NCBI GenBank assembly: GCA_964630235.1
Contig: CAZVUO010000003.1
Coordinates: forward strand, 186,001-250,000
DNA: 64,000 nt
Direction of reading: 5' to 3'
Source: JBFLYH01 sp964630235
Lineage (GTDB): Bacteria; Oederibacteriota; JAAXVQ01; JAUVAV01
Part shown: positions 32,196 to 40,958 of the stretch, piece by piece
How positions within the stretch are numbered: the stretch's first letter is position 1
Layout of the letters: each line of letters begins with the position of its first letter
Program-made: the position numbers and the translations under genes
Notes under the pieces: generated by a model
Databases searched by the model: none
What the model was told of the DNA's origin: nothing
The model's input: only the letters and a program-made list of their open reading frames with translations

Positions 32196-34994
32196 TCAAC
32201 GGGTGGAAAACAGGGGGAGTTGACTTTCCCAATCCCCCTTGCCGGCCACGTAATCCACGCGGAACCGCGCGCGCTCCCCGGGATTGAGCAGGTCTTCCTT
32301 GGAAATGATTTCCATGGTGAAAAAGACCTTGCCCTGCCACACGCCGATCTTTTCGACCCGCCGCGCGTCGAACTGCTGCAGGAAATACTCGTCCGATTCA
32401 CTGTCCCAGGCCAAGCACCAGTTCTGGGCGGGAAGATAATGTTCTTTGGTGAGGCTGCCGGTAAAAGGAACATTGACGGTCCCGTTGGCCTGGGGCACCT
32501 GGATCCGCACGGACCGCCGCGCCTCGGCGTGGGGGCCGGGAGCCAAGTCCGGGTGGTTGTGCCAGCGGTATTTCACCGGCTTCGGCCCCTGGTTGTGCAC
32601 CTCATAAACCGCTTCCAGGCGCTGCGCGTCCTCGCGAAGGCGCAACTGCCGCTTCAGCACCAGCCCGTTGGAAACCCGCACGCTTTGCTCCAGCCCTTTG
32701 CCGGACCCTGATTCAGTGATCTTGCCCGGCCAGCGGTTGTTCCACACTTCTCCCGGCCAGTTGAGGGGAAACGTGTCGTTGATGCCCCCGTATTCGATCC
32801 ACTGGCTCGATTCCGCGGCCGTCTGCACGGCGGCCGACGCGTCGTAATACAGCTGATTGCCGCCGCCGTTGGCCCGCAGGAACATGCCGGTGATGCGCCC
32901 GCCGCGGACCGCGCTCACGTGCACCTCCACCTTGCGGTTGCCCAGCACGTAATCCGTTTCCCCATCGTCATCCAAATCGCCCTGCAGAACCGCCACCTCC
33001 CCGCCCCGCAAGGCCTGGACCGGTTCCCGGACCTTGACCGGTCCATGTTCCCGGCTCTGGACCACGGCGGTCAGCGTGCCGGCCTGGGTGGTGGTGGGTT
33101 TGACCCAAAAGACGGCTTCTCCGGGTTTGCCCGGCGTCAGGACATAGTCGGCCTCGGCCGGGCGCGCCTGCCAGCCTCCGGGAAGCGCCAACTGGACCTT
33201 GCCGCTGTCCTCCTCGAGGCCGGAAAGCCTGACCCGCACCTCGGTTTCTTCGCCCAACATGAACAGGTTGCGCGGCCCCAGGTCCACGTTGAAGTAGGGC
33301 GTGATCACCTCGACGACCGCGACCCGCGACCGGATAAATTGTTTGCTCGCGTACAGCTGGGCCTCCAGCAGGGTTTTTACATTGCCCGCCTCTTCCGGGA
33401 CTTGCAGGCGGAACGGAAGCTTGGTCCCCTGACGGGGATTCAAGTCCACGGGCATGGTGCTCCGGTTGAACCACTCGTTGGGCAAGCCGCGGTCGCTGTC
33501 CAGCTTGATGCGCCCGCGCACGGGCTTGGGGGTGAGATTCTTGATCTCGACCCAGAAATATTTGGACTCGCCCGCGCGAATTTTTATTTTTTCCGGTTCA
33601 AGTTTCACCCCAATGGACGGCAGGACCGGCACCTTGGCCCGCTCCGCCTCCAGCCGTTGGTTTGCCTGGGCGGCCAAGGCATCCGCCTGGCGCGCCTGGC
33701 CCGCGGCCAGCAGCGCGGCGGCTTCCGCCAGGTCCTGCCGCGTCCGTTCCAGCACGGCCGGGTCCGCTTCGGCGGTCCGGGACAACTCGCGCAGTTCCTG
33801 TTTGGCGTCGTAAATTTTTTTCGGCACCCGCAACGCCGGGTAATCCGGCTTTTTTCCCCGGAACGCGGCGGCGAAATCCGCCGTTATTTCCAGGTACTGG
33901 TAGGCGTACTCCCGCGCCGGCTCGATCGCGGTTCCGTTCGCAAAATCGTTCCAGGTGGCGATTTGAATCCAGCGGGGTTTGTGCGTGAGGGTCTCGCGCC
34001 AGGTGTTTTGATACATCTCCCCGTTTTTACGGGAAATCACCGTGCGGCCTTCGCCCTGGCCTCCGGACGTGCCGTAATTGTCGAATCCCGGGCAGGCCAG
34101 GCCGCTGACAAACTTAATTTTCCCGGCCGCCAGCAGTTCCGCAGCCTCGGTGTAAAAGCGGTCCAGCTGCTTGCAGCTGTTCGCCACCCAGGGGTAGAGA
34201 CTATCGGCTACTTCGGCGTAATGGGTGTCGGCCAGGCCCCGGTTCCAGTGCCAATGCACGTTGGAAATAAACACCGGCCGGGTCGGCCGCACACCGGACA
34301 GAATGCGCCGCCATTCCGCCACTGTGAAGGCTCCGGCCTGAGGATCATCCTCGGCGGAAAGATTCCAGTTGTAATTGGTCAGAACCGGGCGGCCGTCCAT
34401 TTTGAAATACGCCGCGTCCTGCCCATAGAGGCCGCACGCCCGGCTGACCGTCTCGCGCGCCAGCGCCACGCTGGCTTCGCGCTGATCGAGGCGCTGATAA
34501 GGCGGAAACATGCTGCTGTCTTGGAAATTCAAACAGACCCGGAACCCCAGGCGCCCGGCCAGCGCGAGCAGTTTTTTGAACGCTTGGTCTTCGTACCGGG
34601 CCTGGCCGAATTCATTCTGGAAGCCGTACCAGTCAACCACGAACCCATCCAGCCCCGCGGTCTTGGCCAGCAAAATATGATACTCCAGGGCGTCTTCGTC
34701 GGTCGAATCATAGGGGCCGATGAGCGGATAATGGACCGCCGCGATATCACGCCGTCCGTCCGGATGGATGCGGTCCGGGTTATGGCGAAGCGGCGCCTGC
34801 TCCCGGGACCAGTAACGCCAGCGGTTGCTGCGGGCAGGGGTCTCGTACCAGGCCACGTAATGGGCCAGGAGGGCCGGCGGTTCTGCGCCGGGTTGAAAAG
34901 CCACCGCGCCGGGGCCTGCGTCAACATAAGCCTTCTGGCATCCTGCCGCGCCCAATGCGGCAATCAGCACGCAAACGGCCATTACTCTGTTCAT
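32196..34994 (-). CDS. Large GH99-like lipoprotein
   Basis: A 932-residue lipoprotein with lipobox LGAAGC at about residues 14-19. The N-terminal 370 residues form a GH99/WbsX-like barrel: HYPLIGPYDSTDEDALEYHI, then FVVDWYG, then IATWNDFANGTAIEPAREYAYQYLEI. The rest has a helical linker and several beta-sandwich domains, including CARDB-like Ig parts near residues 470-640 and a C-terminal sugar-enzyme-like domain. In GH99 the last motif is NEWHEGTQIEP with two catalytic glutamates; here these positions are Asp and Asn, so activity is uncertain. It is a paralogue of the next upstream gene. Confidence 0.75.
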   Translation of the reverse strand: MNRVMAVCVLIAALGAAGCQKAYVDAGPGAVAFQPGAEPPALLAHYVAWYETPARSNRWRYWSREQAPLRHNPDRIHPDGRRDIAAVHYPLIGPYDSTDEDALEYHILLAKTAGLDGFVVDWYGFQNEFGQARYEDQAFKKLLALAGRLGFRVCLNFQDSSMFPPYQRLDQREASVALARETVSRACGLYGQDAAYFKMDGRPVLTNYNWNLSAEDDPQAGAFTVAEWRRILSGVRPTRPVFISNVHWHWNRGLADTHYAEVADSLYPWVANSCKQLDRFYTEAAELLAAGKIKFVSGLACPGFDNYGTSGGQGEGRTVISRKNGEMYQNTWRETLTHKPRWIQIATWNDFANGTAIEPAREYAYQYLEITADFAAAFRGKKPDYPALRVPKKIYDAKQELRELSRTAEADPAVLERTRQDLAEAAALLAAGQARQADALAAQANQRLEAERAKVPVLPSIGVKLEPEKIKIRAGESKYFWVEIKNLTPKPVRGRIKLDSDRGLPNEWFNRSTMPVDLNPRQGTKLPFRLQVPEEAGNVKTLLEAQLYASKQFIRSRVAVVEVITPYFNVDLGPRNLFMLGEETEVRVRLSGLEEDSGKVQLALPGGWQARPAEADYVLTPGKPGEAVFWVKPTTTQAGTLTAVVQSREHGPVKVREPVQALRGGEVAVLQGDLDDDGETDYVLGNRKVEVHVSAVRGGRITGMFLRANGGGNQLYYDASAAVQTAAESSQWIEYGGINDTFPLNWPGEVWNNRWPGKITESGSGKGLEQSVRVSNGLVLKRQLRLREDAQRLEAVYEVHNQGPKPVKYRWHNHPDLAPGPHAEARRSVRIQVPQANGTVNVPFTGSLTKEHYLPAQNWCLAWDSESDEYFLQQFDARRVEKIGVWQGKVFFTMEIISKEDLLNPGERARFRVDYVAGKGDWESQLPLFSTR

Positions 34995-35119
34995 CTTCAG
35001 GCCTCCCCTCCGTTGAGCCCCCGGTCAAGTCGGGTTTTAAGCGTTGCCAGAAAAACTGCCCACATTGTAACCATTTTCAGGAAAAATGCCAGTTTATAAT
35101 CCCAGGAGGAGCGCCCAGG

Positions 35120-36469
35120 CTAGGGCAGGAGTTGTTCCAGCTTGAGCGGCTGGACGAAAGGCTTCAGGACGCGTTCCGCCTCTGCAAAATCGCCCGCTTG
35201 GATCGCCGCGCTTGCGGCTTTGGCCGCGTCCAGGGCTTTCTGCTGTCTGCTGGTCTTGCGTAAAACGTAAATCCAGGCAGGCACGCGCAGATTGCCGGTT
35301 AAGGCTTCGGTCCGGCGCCAGCGGGCGGACCACTCCCGCGTCAGTTCCACATACTGGTAACCGTATTCCCGGCTGGGTTCGATGGCCGTGCCTTCGGCCC
35401 AGTCGTTCCAGGTGGCGACCTGGACCAGCGGATAGTCCGACGCCGCCATGCGCTGCCAGTGGTACGCGTACACCCGGCCGTCGTAGCGCGGGATAATGCG
35501 GCAGCCCCCGCCCCACCCGTAACAGCCTGTATCCTCGAACCCCGGCCATACGCCGCCGATCACCAGCTGGTAATGGCCGTTGGCCAGGTTGAAATACAGT
35601 TCCTCGTGCCGGCTCTCCCAGAGCTTCACTTCCTGGTCGTAGTCGTTGAACACGCGGCACTCTTGTCCAGCCGGAGGCGGGCCGACCACATGCGGCCACT
35701 CGTAATAACCGTCCAGGGAACCCCGGTATTCGGGGCTGAACCACTGCGCCAGCAGGACCGGCCGCTGGCGCTCCTCGAAGGTTTCCATCCAGTAGCCGAT
35801 CTCCGGAGGCGAGAAACGGCTCTCGCCGCGGCCCGGGACCTGCTGGCTGTAGCTGAACAGCAGAACCAGGGGACGGCCCGCCACCGTGAACTGGACGTCC
35901 CGGAACTGGTTCAACCACTGGTCCAGATCGGCGAAGGCGGCCCATACGGTTTCGGTGCGGGTTTTGTGCCGGTCGTTCCACAGCCAGTGTGCCTTGTCCT
36001 CGAACAGCAACACCGCCTTGAGACCGTAGGCCTTGAGGACGCGGAAATAATTTTCCATCACCCGGCGCTGTAAAATCTTCAATTTCGGATGGGTCGTGTT
36101 CGGGTCCTCGTTGAAGCTCAGGGTAAAGACCGCGCCATCCACCCCGGTCATCTTCAGCAACTGGCAGTGATACTCCGCGACCGCCGGATCGGTCATGTCA
36201 TAAACCCCGATCAGGGGATAGAGGCAGGAAGCAATATCCCGGCGCTGGCTGGGGCCGATCTGATCCGCATGGTGCTGCACTTGGGCATTGCTGTAGTTCC
36301 ATCCCTTCCAGACGCCGGTCCGGTCGGGCGTGGCGTAATCCACCATGAAATTCACGAAGAGCGTTTTTTCCGCCTCGGCCATGAGCCCGGCCATGGTCCG
36401 GGAAACACCGAGCAACTGGGTTGCGGCTGCACACGCAAGCGATAATAGAAAAACCACGCGACGCGCCAT
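35120..36469 (-). CDS. Secreted GH99-like protein
   Basis: A 449-residue exported protein (signal peptide, residues 1-25) with a single GH99/WbsX-like domain: CLYPLIGVYDMTDPAVAEYH, GVDGAVFTLSFNEDPN and VATWNDWAEGTAIEPSREYGYQYVEL. Compared with the GH99 motif NEWHEG, the first acid is Asp and the second glutamate is kept. Family members cleave alpha-mannosides or act in polysaccharide synthesis. It lies upstream of the 932-residue paralogue on the same strand. The ATG at 36469 begins the signal peptide; the longer frame to 36556 does not help. Confidence 0.78.
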   Translation of the reverse strand: MARRVVFLLSLACAAATQLLGVSRTMAGLMAEAEKTLFVNFMVDYATPDRTGVWKGWNYSNAQVQHHADQIGPSQRRDIASCLYPLIGVYDMTDPAVAEYHCQLLKMTGVDGAVFTLSFNEDPNTTHPKLKILQRRVMENYFRVLKAYGLKAVLLFEDKAHWLWNDRHKTRTETVWAAFADLDQWLNQFRDVQFTVAGRPLVLLFSYSQQVPGRGESRFSPPEIGYWMETFEERQRPVLLAQWFSPEYRGSLDGYYEWPHVVGPPPAGQECRVFNDYDQEVKLWESRHEELYFNLANGHYQLVIGGVWPGFEDTGCYGWGGGCRIIPRYDGRVYAYHWQRMAASDYPLVQVATWNDWAEGTAIEPSREYGYQYVELTREWSARWRRTEALTGNLRVPAWIYVLRKTSRQQKALDAAKAASAAIQAGDFAEAERVLKPFVQPLKLEQLLP

Positions 36470-36614
36470 GTGGATTAGATCCTGATCCCGCCGGGATGCG
36501 CACCCCTTTACCCTGGGCGCCGGGTCATTGTGGCATAAACCCAAAGACTTGTGCAAACATTATCCTGTCCCGCGCCACGCCGGACAACTTCCCCCTGCGC
36601 TCCCTGGGGCGCTA

Positions 36615-36623
36615 TGCTAAAAT
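36615..36623 (+). promoter_or_regulatory. Extended -10 promoter element
   Basis: TGCTAAAAT on the plus strand is an extended -10 element (TGnTAAAAT). It would start transcription near 36630, about 40 bases before the proposed start of the flavodoxin/ferredoxin gene. No good -35 box is present, as is usual for this class. Confidence 0.4.
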
Positions 36624-36668
36624 GGCTCGGAAATATTCTCCCAGCCCGGACCGGGGAGGTACACATAC

Positions 36669-37916
36669 ATCAAACCTCTGAAGCTGGCCGCCACGGCTGT
36701 TTACGCTTTGAGTCTGATCGTGTGGTTCTCCCTGAATCCCGGGTCTTCTCCCTGGTGGGCCTGGGTGCCGGGATTGGTGCTGGCCTGGTGGGGCCAGCGT
36801 TCGCCTTCCCTGCTCTTCGAAATTTCGGTCCTGCCCCTGCTGGCGTGGATCCTCTCCGCCTGGGCCCTGCCGCAGCCAGAGCTGCTTTTCCTGCCCCTGT
36901 TCGTTTTCCTGCTGATCCAGGCCGCCTGGCCCCTCGGACCCGCCGGGTTCTGTGCCGCCTGGCCTGTCCTGCTCCTTTGCCTGGGATGGGGGATGGTGCG
37001 GGTGGGCCGTCAGCCGGACTTGGTGGGCGCCGTCATGCTGGCTGGTTCGGCGGCCACCTGCCTGGCGTTCGCTCTCGACGCCCGGCCGAGAAAAAAGCCG
37101 GGACCGCCCGCCACCGTGGACCTGCTGCTGTGTTCGTATTCCGGGAACACGGCTCATTATGCCGGAGCTTTTCAAGCCGGCGTTGAGTCCGCCGGGGCCC
37201 GGGTGCGCCTGCACCGCCTGCACTATCTCGATGATCCGGACCCGGTCCTCACGGCGGATGCAGTGGCCATTGCGTTCCCGGCTGTCGGCTGGAAACCTCC
37301 CTGGCCGGTGATGGGTTATCTGTGGCGCCGCCTGCCCCGCGGACACGGCCGTCCGGCCTTCATCCTATACTCCTCGGCCGGCGGGCCGGAGAACGCGGGC
37401 TTCATGGCCTGGCTGCCGCTGGTGCTCAAAGGCTACCGCGTCAACGGCCGCGTGTGGGGCACCTATCCGGTCAATATCCCCACCTTCCGCCTGGGGCTCT
37501 CCTCGTGGTGGAAGCGGCTGGATGCTTTGGTCCCGGTCCGGTCCGATCTCGAGGCGGCGCGGCAGGCCGGGCTGGACTGGATCCAGGGCAGCCCCGCGGG
37601 CTGGCCCACCCTGTGCTGGCCGACCCCCCTGGCCCTGGCGGGCCTGCTGCTGGACAACCCCTGGCTCGACCGTGCCCTCTGCCGCAATTGGGTGCGGCGC
37701 CGGCGTTGCACGCGCTGCGGGCAATGCATCGCCCATTGCCCCACCGGGCGGCTGTACTGGTCCCACGGATACCCCCGGGCCCGGGGCACCTGCGTCCTGT
37801 GCTTCCTGTGCGTCAACAACTGCCCGGCAAAAGCGATGCAGTTGGCGGGATTGACGGAATACGGCCAGGTCTACCGGCCCAAAGTGGCGCCCCCGCGGCG
37901 CGCGCATCTTTCCTGA
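36669..37916 (+). CDS. Membrane-anchored flavodoxin/ferredoxin (EFR1-like) protein
   Basis: A protein of about 415 residues. Three to four membrane helices (residues 5-125) precede a flavodoxin-like domain (LLLCSYSGNTAHYAGAF; YSSAGGPENAGF) and a C-terminal 2[4Fe-4S] ferredoxin (CTRCGQCIAHCPTG and CVLCFLCVNNCPAKA). It resembles EFR1-type electron-transfer proteins, with an added membrane anchor. The start is odd: the only recognised start codon in frame near the front is TTG 36708, inside the first helix, while GGAGGT (36655-36660) points to an ATC at 36669 that would begin IKPLKLAATAVYA. Genes for an LsrG-like enzyme and an iron alcohol dehydrogenase follow. Confidence 0.75.
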   Translation: MKPLKLAATAVYALSLIVWFSLNPGSSPWWAWVPGLVLAWWGQRSPSLLFEISVLPLLAWILSAWALPQPELLFLPLFVFLLIQAAWPLGPAGFCAAWPVLLLCLGWGMVRVGRQPDLVGAVMLAGSAATCLAFALDARPRKKPGPPATVDLLLCSYSGNTAHYAGAFQAGVESAGARVRLHRLHYLDDPDPVLTADAVAIAFPAVGWKPPWPVMGYLWRRLPRGHGRPAFILYSSAGGPENAGFMAWLPLVLKGYRVNGRVWGTYPVNIPTFRLGLSSWWKRLDALVPVRSDLEAARQAGLDWIQGSPAGWPTLCWPTPLALAGLLLDNPWLDRALCRNWVRRRRCTRCGQCIAHCPTGRLYWSHGYPRARGTCVLCFLCVNNCPAKAMQLAGLTEYGQVYRPKVAPPRRAHLS

Positions 37917-37931
37917 TCCCGGAGGCATCCC

Positions 37932-38240
37932 ATGCTGGTCACCTGCGTTACCGTGCACGTCGTTCCCGAGCGCGTGGAGGATTTCATCCGGGAGACCCTG
38001 GCGAATCACCACGGGTCCAGGCTGGAGCCGGGCAACCTGCGGTTCGATCTCCTGCAGTGCTCCACCGACCCCACCCGGTTCTTCCTCTATGAAGCCTACG
38101 CATCCGAAGCCGAAGCCGCGGCCCACAAACAAACCCCGCACTATCTCCGCTGGAAAGAAGCTGTCGCCGGGTGGATGGCCAGGCCGAGGGAAGGTGTTCC
38201 GCACCGCGTCCTCGCGCCGGAGGATCCCGCGCAATGGTAA
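37932..38240 (+). CDS. ABM-fold protein, LsrG-like
   Basis: A 102-residue protein of the antibiotic-biosynthesis-monooxygenase dimeric ferredoxin-like fold. The layout (VTVHVVPERVEDFIRETLANHHGS, then EPGNLRFDLLQ, then FFLYEAYASEAEAAAHKQTPHY) follows LsrG, which acts on phosphorylated autoinducer-2, but no other lsr gene is present. It overlaps the alcohol dehydrogenase by 7 bases, which suggests a shared pathway with a carbonyl or hydroxyketone substrate; that is inference. GGAGG precedes the start. Confidence 0.8.
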   Translation: MLVTCVTVHVVPERVEDFIRETLANHHGSRLEPGNLRFDLLQCSTDPTRFFLYEAYASEAEAAAHKQTPHYLRWKEAVAGWMARPREGVPHRVLAPEDPAQW

Positions 38241-39415
38241 TCCCTCCGTTCACCCTCGGACGCACCCCGAAGGTCCTGTTCGGCGCCGGCGTGCGCCGCC
38301 AGCTTCCCATAGAAATGGCCCGGTTCGGCCGCGCGGCCCTGGTGGTCACCGGCGCCTCCTCGCTCCGGCGCGCGGCCGCCTGGCCCGAGTGGCAGCGGAA
38401 CTGGAAGGAAGCCGGCCTGAGCGTTCAGGAACTCATGGTCAGCGCCGAACCAGCGGTTGACGCGGTGGACGAGGCCGTGCGCCGTCTGGCAAACACCGGG
38501 CTGGAACTCGTGGTCGCTATTGGCGGCGGCAGCGTCCTGGACGCGGGCAAAGCCATCTCCGCCATGCTGCCGCTGAAAGAATCCGTCCTGCCCTATCTGG
38601 AAGGCGCGGGCCAGACCCGTGAACATCCCGGCGTCAAACTCCCCTTCATCGCGGTTCCCACGACCGCGGGCACAGGCACCGAGGCCACCAAGAACGCCTC
38701 CCTGCGCCGCCGCGGTCCCGAGGGATTTAAAAATTCCCTGCGGCATGACGCGCTGGTGCCGGACGTGGCGCTGGTGGATCCGGAACTGACAGTTACCTGC
38801 CCGCCGGCCCTCACGGCCGCCTGCGGACTGGATGCCCTGGCCCAGCTCCTGGAGTCCTACCTCTCCCCGCGGGCCACGCCGCTGACCGACGCGCTGGCCG
38901 AAAGCGGGCTGGCCGCTGTGCGCGGCCATCTGCTGGCCGCGTACCGCGAAGGGCGCAACCTGGCGGCCCGGACCGGCATGGCCTATGCCGCGCTCCTCTC
39001 CGGGATAACGCTGGCCAACGCCGGTTTGGGCATTGTGCATTCCCTGTCCTCGGTCATCGGCGGCCGGTTCGAGATCCCGCACGGCGTCATCTGCGGCGCC
39101 CTGCTGGCACCGGGCATGCGCCGCAACCTGGACAGTCTCCGCGGCCTCGGCGCCGAAGGGCTGCCCGCGCTCCGCAAGCACGCGGCCGCGGGCGCTTTGC
39201 TTTCCGGCCAGGCTGCGGGGTCATGGGAACAGGGCTGCGAGGCTTTGGTCGGCCAGCTCGAGAAGTGGGCGCGCGACCTCGAAATTCCGCGGCTCGGCGC
39301 CTATGGCCTGACTGCGGCTGAGGCGCAGCGGATCGCGGCCAAAACCCCCAACCGGAATAACCCGGTCACCTTGAACGCCGCGGAGATCGAAGCCGTCCTG
39401 GCCCATGCCCTCTGA
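38234..39415 (+). CDS. Iron-containing alcohol dehydrogenase
   Basis: A 393-residue group III (iron-type) alcohol dehydrogenase, reducing an aldehyde or oxidising an alcohol with NAD(P). The nucleotide motif GGGSVLDAGKA and the TTAGTGTEATKNA loop are intact. Metal ligands can be read as Asp in GLDALAQ, His in VHSLSS and His in PHGVICG; the usual second ligand (His of DALTH) is Gln here, and the nearby AH histidine is Ser. The ATG at 38234 has GGAGGA upstream. Third gene of the operon after the ferredoxin and LsrG-like genes. Confidence 0.88.
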   Translation: MVIPPFTLGRTPKVLFGAGVRRQLPIEMARFGRAALVVTGASSLRRAAAWPEWQRNWKEAGLSVQELMVSAEPAVDAVDEAVRRLANTGLELVVAIGGGSVLDAGKAISAMLPLKESVLPYLEGAGQTREHPGVKLPFIAVPTTAGTGTEATKNASLRRRGPEGFKNSLRHDALVPDVALVDPELTVTCPPALTAACGLDALAQLLESYLSPRATPLTDALAESGLAAVRGHLLAAYREGRNLAARTGMAYAALLSGITLANAGLGIVHSLSSVIGGRFEIPHGVICGALLAPGMRRNLDSLRGLGAEGLPALRKHAAAGALLSGQAAGSWEQGCEALVGQLEKWARDLEIPRLGAYGLTAAEAQRIAAKTPNRNNPVTLNAAEIEAVLAHAL

Positions 39416-39453
39416 ACGGTTCAAGCCAAAAGCCAATAAAAACGCGATTGCAC

Positions 39454-39482
39454 TTGGTGAACGGGAAAATATTTGCTAGATT
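39454..39482 (+). promoter_or_regulatory. Promoter of the small STAS-like gene
   Basis: TTGGTG (39454-39459), 17 bases and TAGATT (39477-39482) in an AT-rich gap, about 39 bases before the ATG of the next gene, which has AAGGAGG upstream. Confidence 0.5.
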
Positions 39483-39520
39483 ATTAAGACCAGGATTTAC
39501 TTCTTCAAGGAGGACGCGCC

Positions 39521-39907
39521 ATGAGCAAAGACGCTGATTATGCCATCCGGGCCGACATCTCCAAAAACCGGCTGTATATTACCTTGAAGGGGTTCTTTCC
39601 CGAAGACCTGACCGGAGAAGTTGCGGACAAAACGGTGGCCGAAGCCACCAAGCTCAAACCCGGCTTCGTCATCATCAACGACATTTCCCAGACCAAGCCG
39701 ACCACCGGACGCGGAGCGGAACAGATCACGCGGGTCCAGGAATTCCTGCGCCAGCGCGGAGCCAAGCGCGTGATCCGCATCGTGGATCCCAAAAACGTTC
39801 TGGCGCGGGTACAGTTCGAGCGCACCAGCAAGGATGCGGGCTACGACATCCCGGTGGATGTGGTCGGCTCCCTGGAAGAAGCCCACCGCCTGTTAGGAGA
39901 TAAATAA
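39521..39907 (+). CDS. Small STAS-like protein
   Basis: A 128-residue soluble protein of uncertain family. The order of segments (NRLYITLKGFF, then GFVIINDISQTKP, then a helix and KRVIRIVDP) suits a STAS/SpoIIAA-like alpha/beta fold, but the phosphorylatable serine is not obvious. It has its own promoter, a strong ribosome-binding site and hairpins after the stop, so it is probably well expressed as a single gene. Confidence 0.7.
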   Translation: MSKDADYAIRADISKNRLYITLKGFFPEDLTGEVADKTVAEATKLKPGFVIINDISQTKPTTGRGAEQITRVQEFLRQRGAKRVIRIVDPKNVLARVQFERTSKDAGYDIPVDVVGSLEEAHRLLGDK

Positions 39908-39909
39908 CC

Positions 39910-39986
39910 CGCCGGACAGAGCGCCCTGCCAGCTGGCAGGCGCTCCATCCGGCGTTATGTCCACAGAAGGCTGATTCTGCCTTCTG
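39910..39986. terminator. Nested hairpins between convergent genes
   Basis: A long near-perfect inverted repeat (39910-39954; outer arms CGCCGGA/TCCGGCG, inner arms GAGCGCC/GGCGCTC around the palindrome TGCCAGCTGGCA) and a second hairpin (39964-39986; CAGAAGGC/GCCTTCTG) lie between the STAS-like and hsp20 stops. There is no long T-run, so they may stabilise transcripts or terminate from both sides. Confidence 0.55.
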
Positions 39987-40015
39987 ACCCGTGATTGCGG
40001 GCCACCCTGCGGCCC

Positions 40016-40423
40016 TTAATTGATGCTGATCTGCTTGACCTTGGCCTGTTCGGACTTGGGAACCGTCACCAGCAGGACACCATCCCGGTATTCAGCCTTG
40101 ATCTTGTCTGCGGCCACCTGGCCGGGCAGCGCAAAACTGCGGGTGAAAGAACCGTAGAACCGCTCGCTGCTGCGCTGCTCGTCTTCCGCCAGCTCTTTCT
40201 CGTAGCGCTTCTCGCCTTGAATCGTGAGCACATCATCCGCGAGGTCTATCTTGAGGTCCTCTTTCTTCACCCCGGGCAGCTCCAGGTAAATCGTGTAGCC
40301 TTCCTTGGTTTCCCTGATCTCCGATGCCGGCGACCAGGTTCCGCGCAGCTGCGCATCCAGCCAGTTGTCCCAATTATTCTGCCAGTTGAACATTTTTAAC
40401 GGTTGCCACTTGATGAGGGTCAT
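40016..40423 (-). CDS. Hsp20/alpha-crystallin small heat-shock protein
   Basis: A 135-residue small heat-shock chaperone, holding unfolded proteins in large oligomers. The alpha-crystallin domain is complete: EIRETKEGYTIYLELPGVKKEDLKIDL, then LTIQGEKRYEKE, then FYGSFTRSFALPGQV and GVLLVTVPK. The upstream region has an unremarkable ribosome-binding site (AAAGGAG) and an AT-rich stretch but no CIRCE element. It lies downstream of hgcB with a 205-base gap. Confidence 0.93.
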   Translation of the reverse strand: MTLIKWQPLKMFNWQNNWDNWLDAQLRGTWSPASEIRETKEGYTIYLELPGVKKEDLKIDLADDVLTIQGEKRYEKELAEDEQRSSERFYGSFTRSFALPGQVAADKIKAEYRDGVLLVTVPKSEQAKVKQISIN

Positions 40424-40628
40424 GATGGTTTGCTCCTTTCAATGTTATTTGCCTATAGGTAATGCAGGTTTGATGCCAAAAACCGGGCTGTTGCAGAGAG
40501 ATTTTTTATACGATTTTTAAAGGCTTTTTAAGCAGAAGGATAAAAAGGACCCTGGGCCGGGTGTGACAGCCGTTTGAAAAACGAACAGATGACTGCTCCA
40601 AGATGGAACGCCAGGAAGCAACAGGCGC

Positions 40629-40958
40629 TTAAGCTTTTCTCGGTAACAGTGCTTTGTCCTTGGCCCCTGAACCGCATTTGCATCCGCAATCGCAGGTGGG
40701 TTCCGATCGGTACAGCCAGCCGGTCAAAACGGCGTTCGCGCAGCCGACGCCGGAACGCACGGTCAGCGCGCCGGTCGGACAATTCCGGGCGCAGGCGCCG
40801 CATTCCATGCAGGCATCCAGATCCTGGATCTCCACCCGCCTGTCCGCCCGCCGCAGCACTGCGTGCGGGCATACCTGCAGGCAGGCGCCGCAGCCGTTGC
40901 ACAGCTCGGCCGCGAGGCGGAGCGAGGAAACATTTTTAAGATAGCGCGGCGTTTTCAT
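40629..40958 (-). CDS. hgcB: HgcB, ferredoxin for mercury methylation
   Basis: A 109-residue 2[4Fe-4S] ferredoxin. Cluster motifs are C20-x2-C23-x2-C26-x3-C30 and C50-x2-C53-x2-C56-x3-C60. The HgcB-specific GVGCA segment follows, with C73, and the C-terminal tail has four cysteines (C89, C91, C93, C95), in place of the vicinal pair usual in HgcB. HgcB reduces the corrinoid of HgcA and may hand Hg(II) to it through the extra cysteines. Its start overlaps the hgcA stop by ATGA. With hgcA, this pair is the known genetic requirement for methylmercury formation. Confidence 0.92.
   Translation of the reverse strand: MKTPRYLKNVSSLRLAAELCNGCGACLQVCPHAVLRRADRRVEIQDLDACMECGACARNCPTGALTVRSGVGCANAVLTGWLYRSEPTCDCGCKCGSGAKDKALLPRKA

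Noticed and set aside
32919..35099. 726-residue open frame on the plus strand
   Set aside because: It is antisense to the GH99-like lipoprotein; composition is that of a high-GC shadow, rich in Gly, Arg, Gln and His with no domain, and it lacks a ribosome-binding site.
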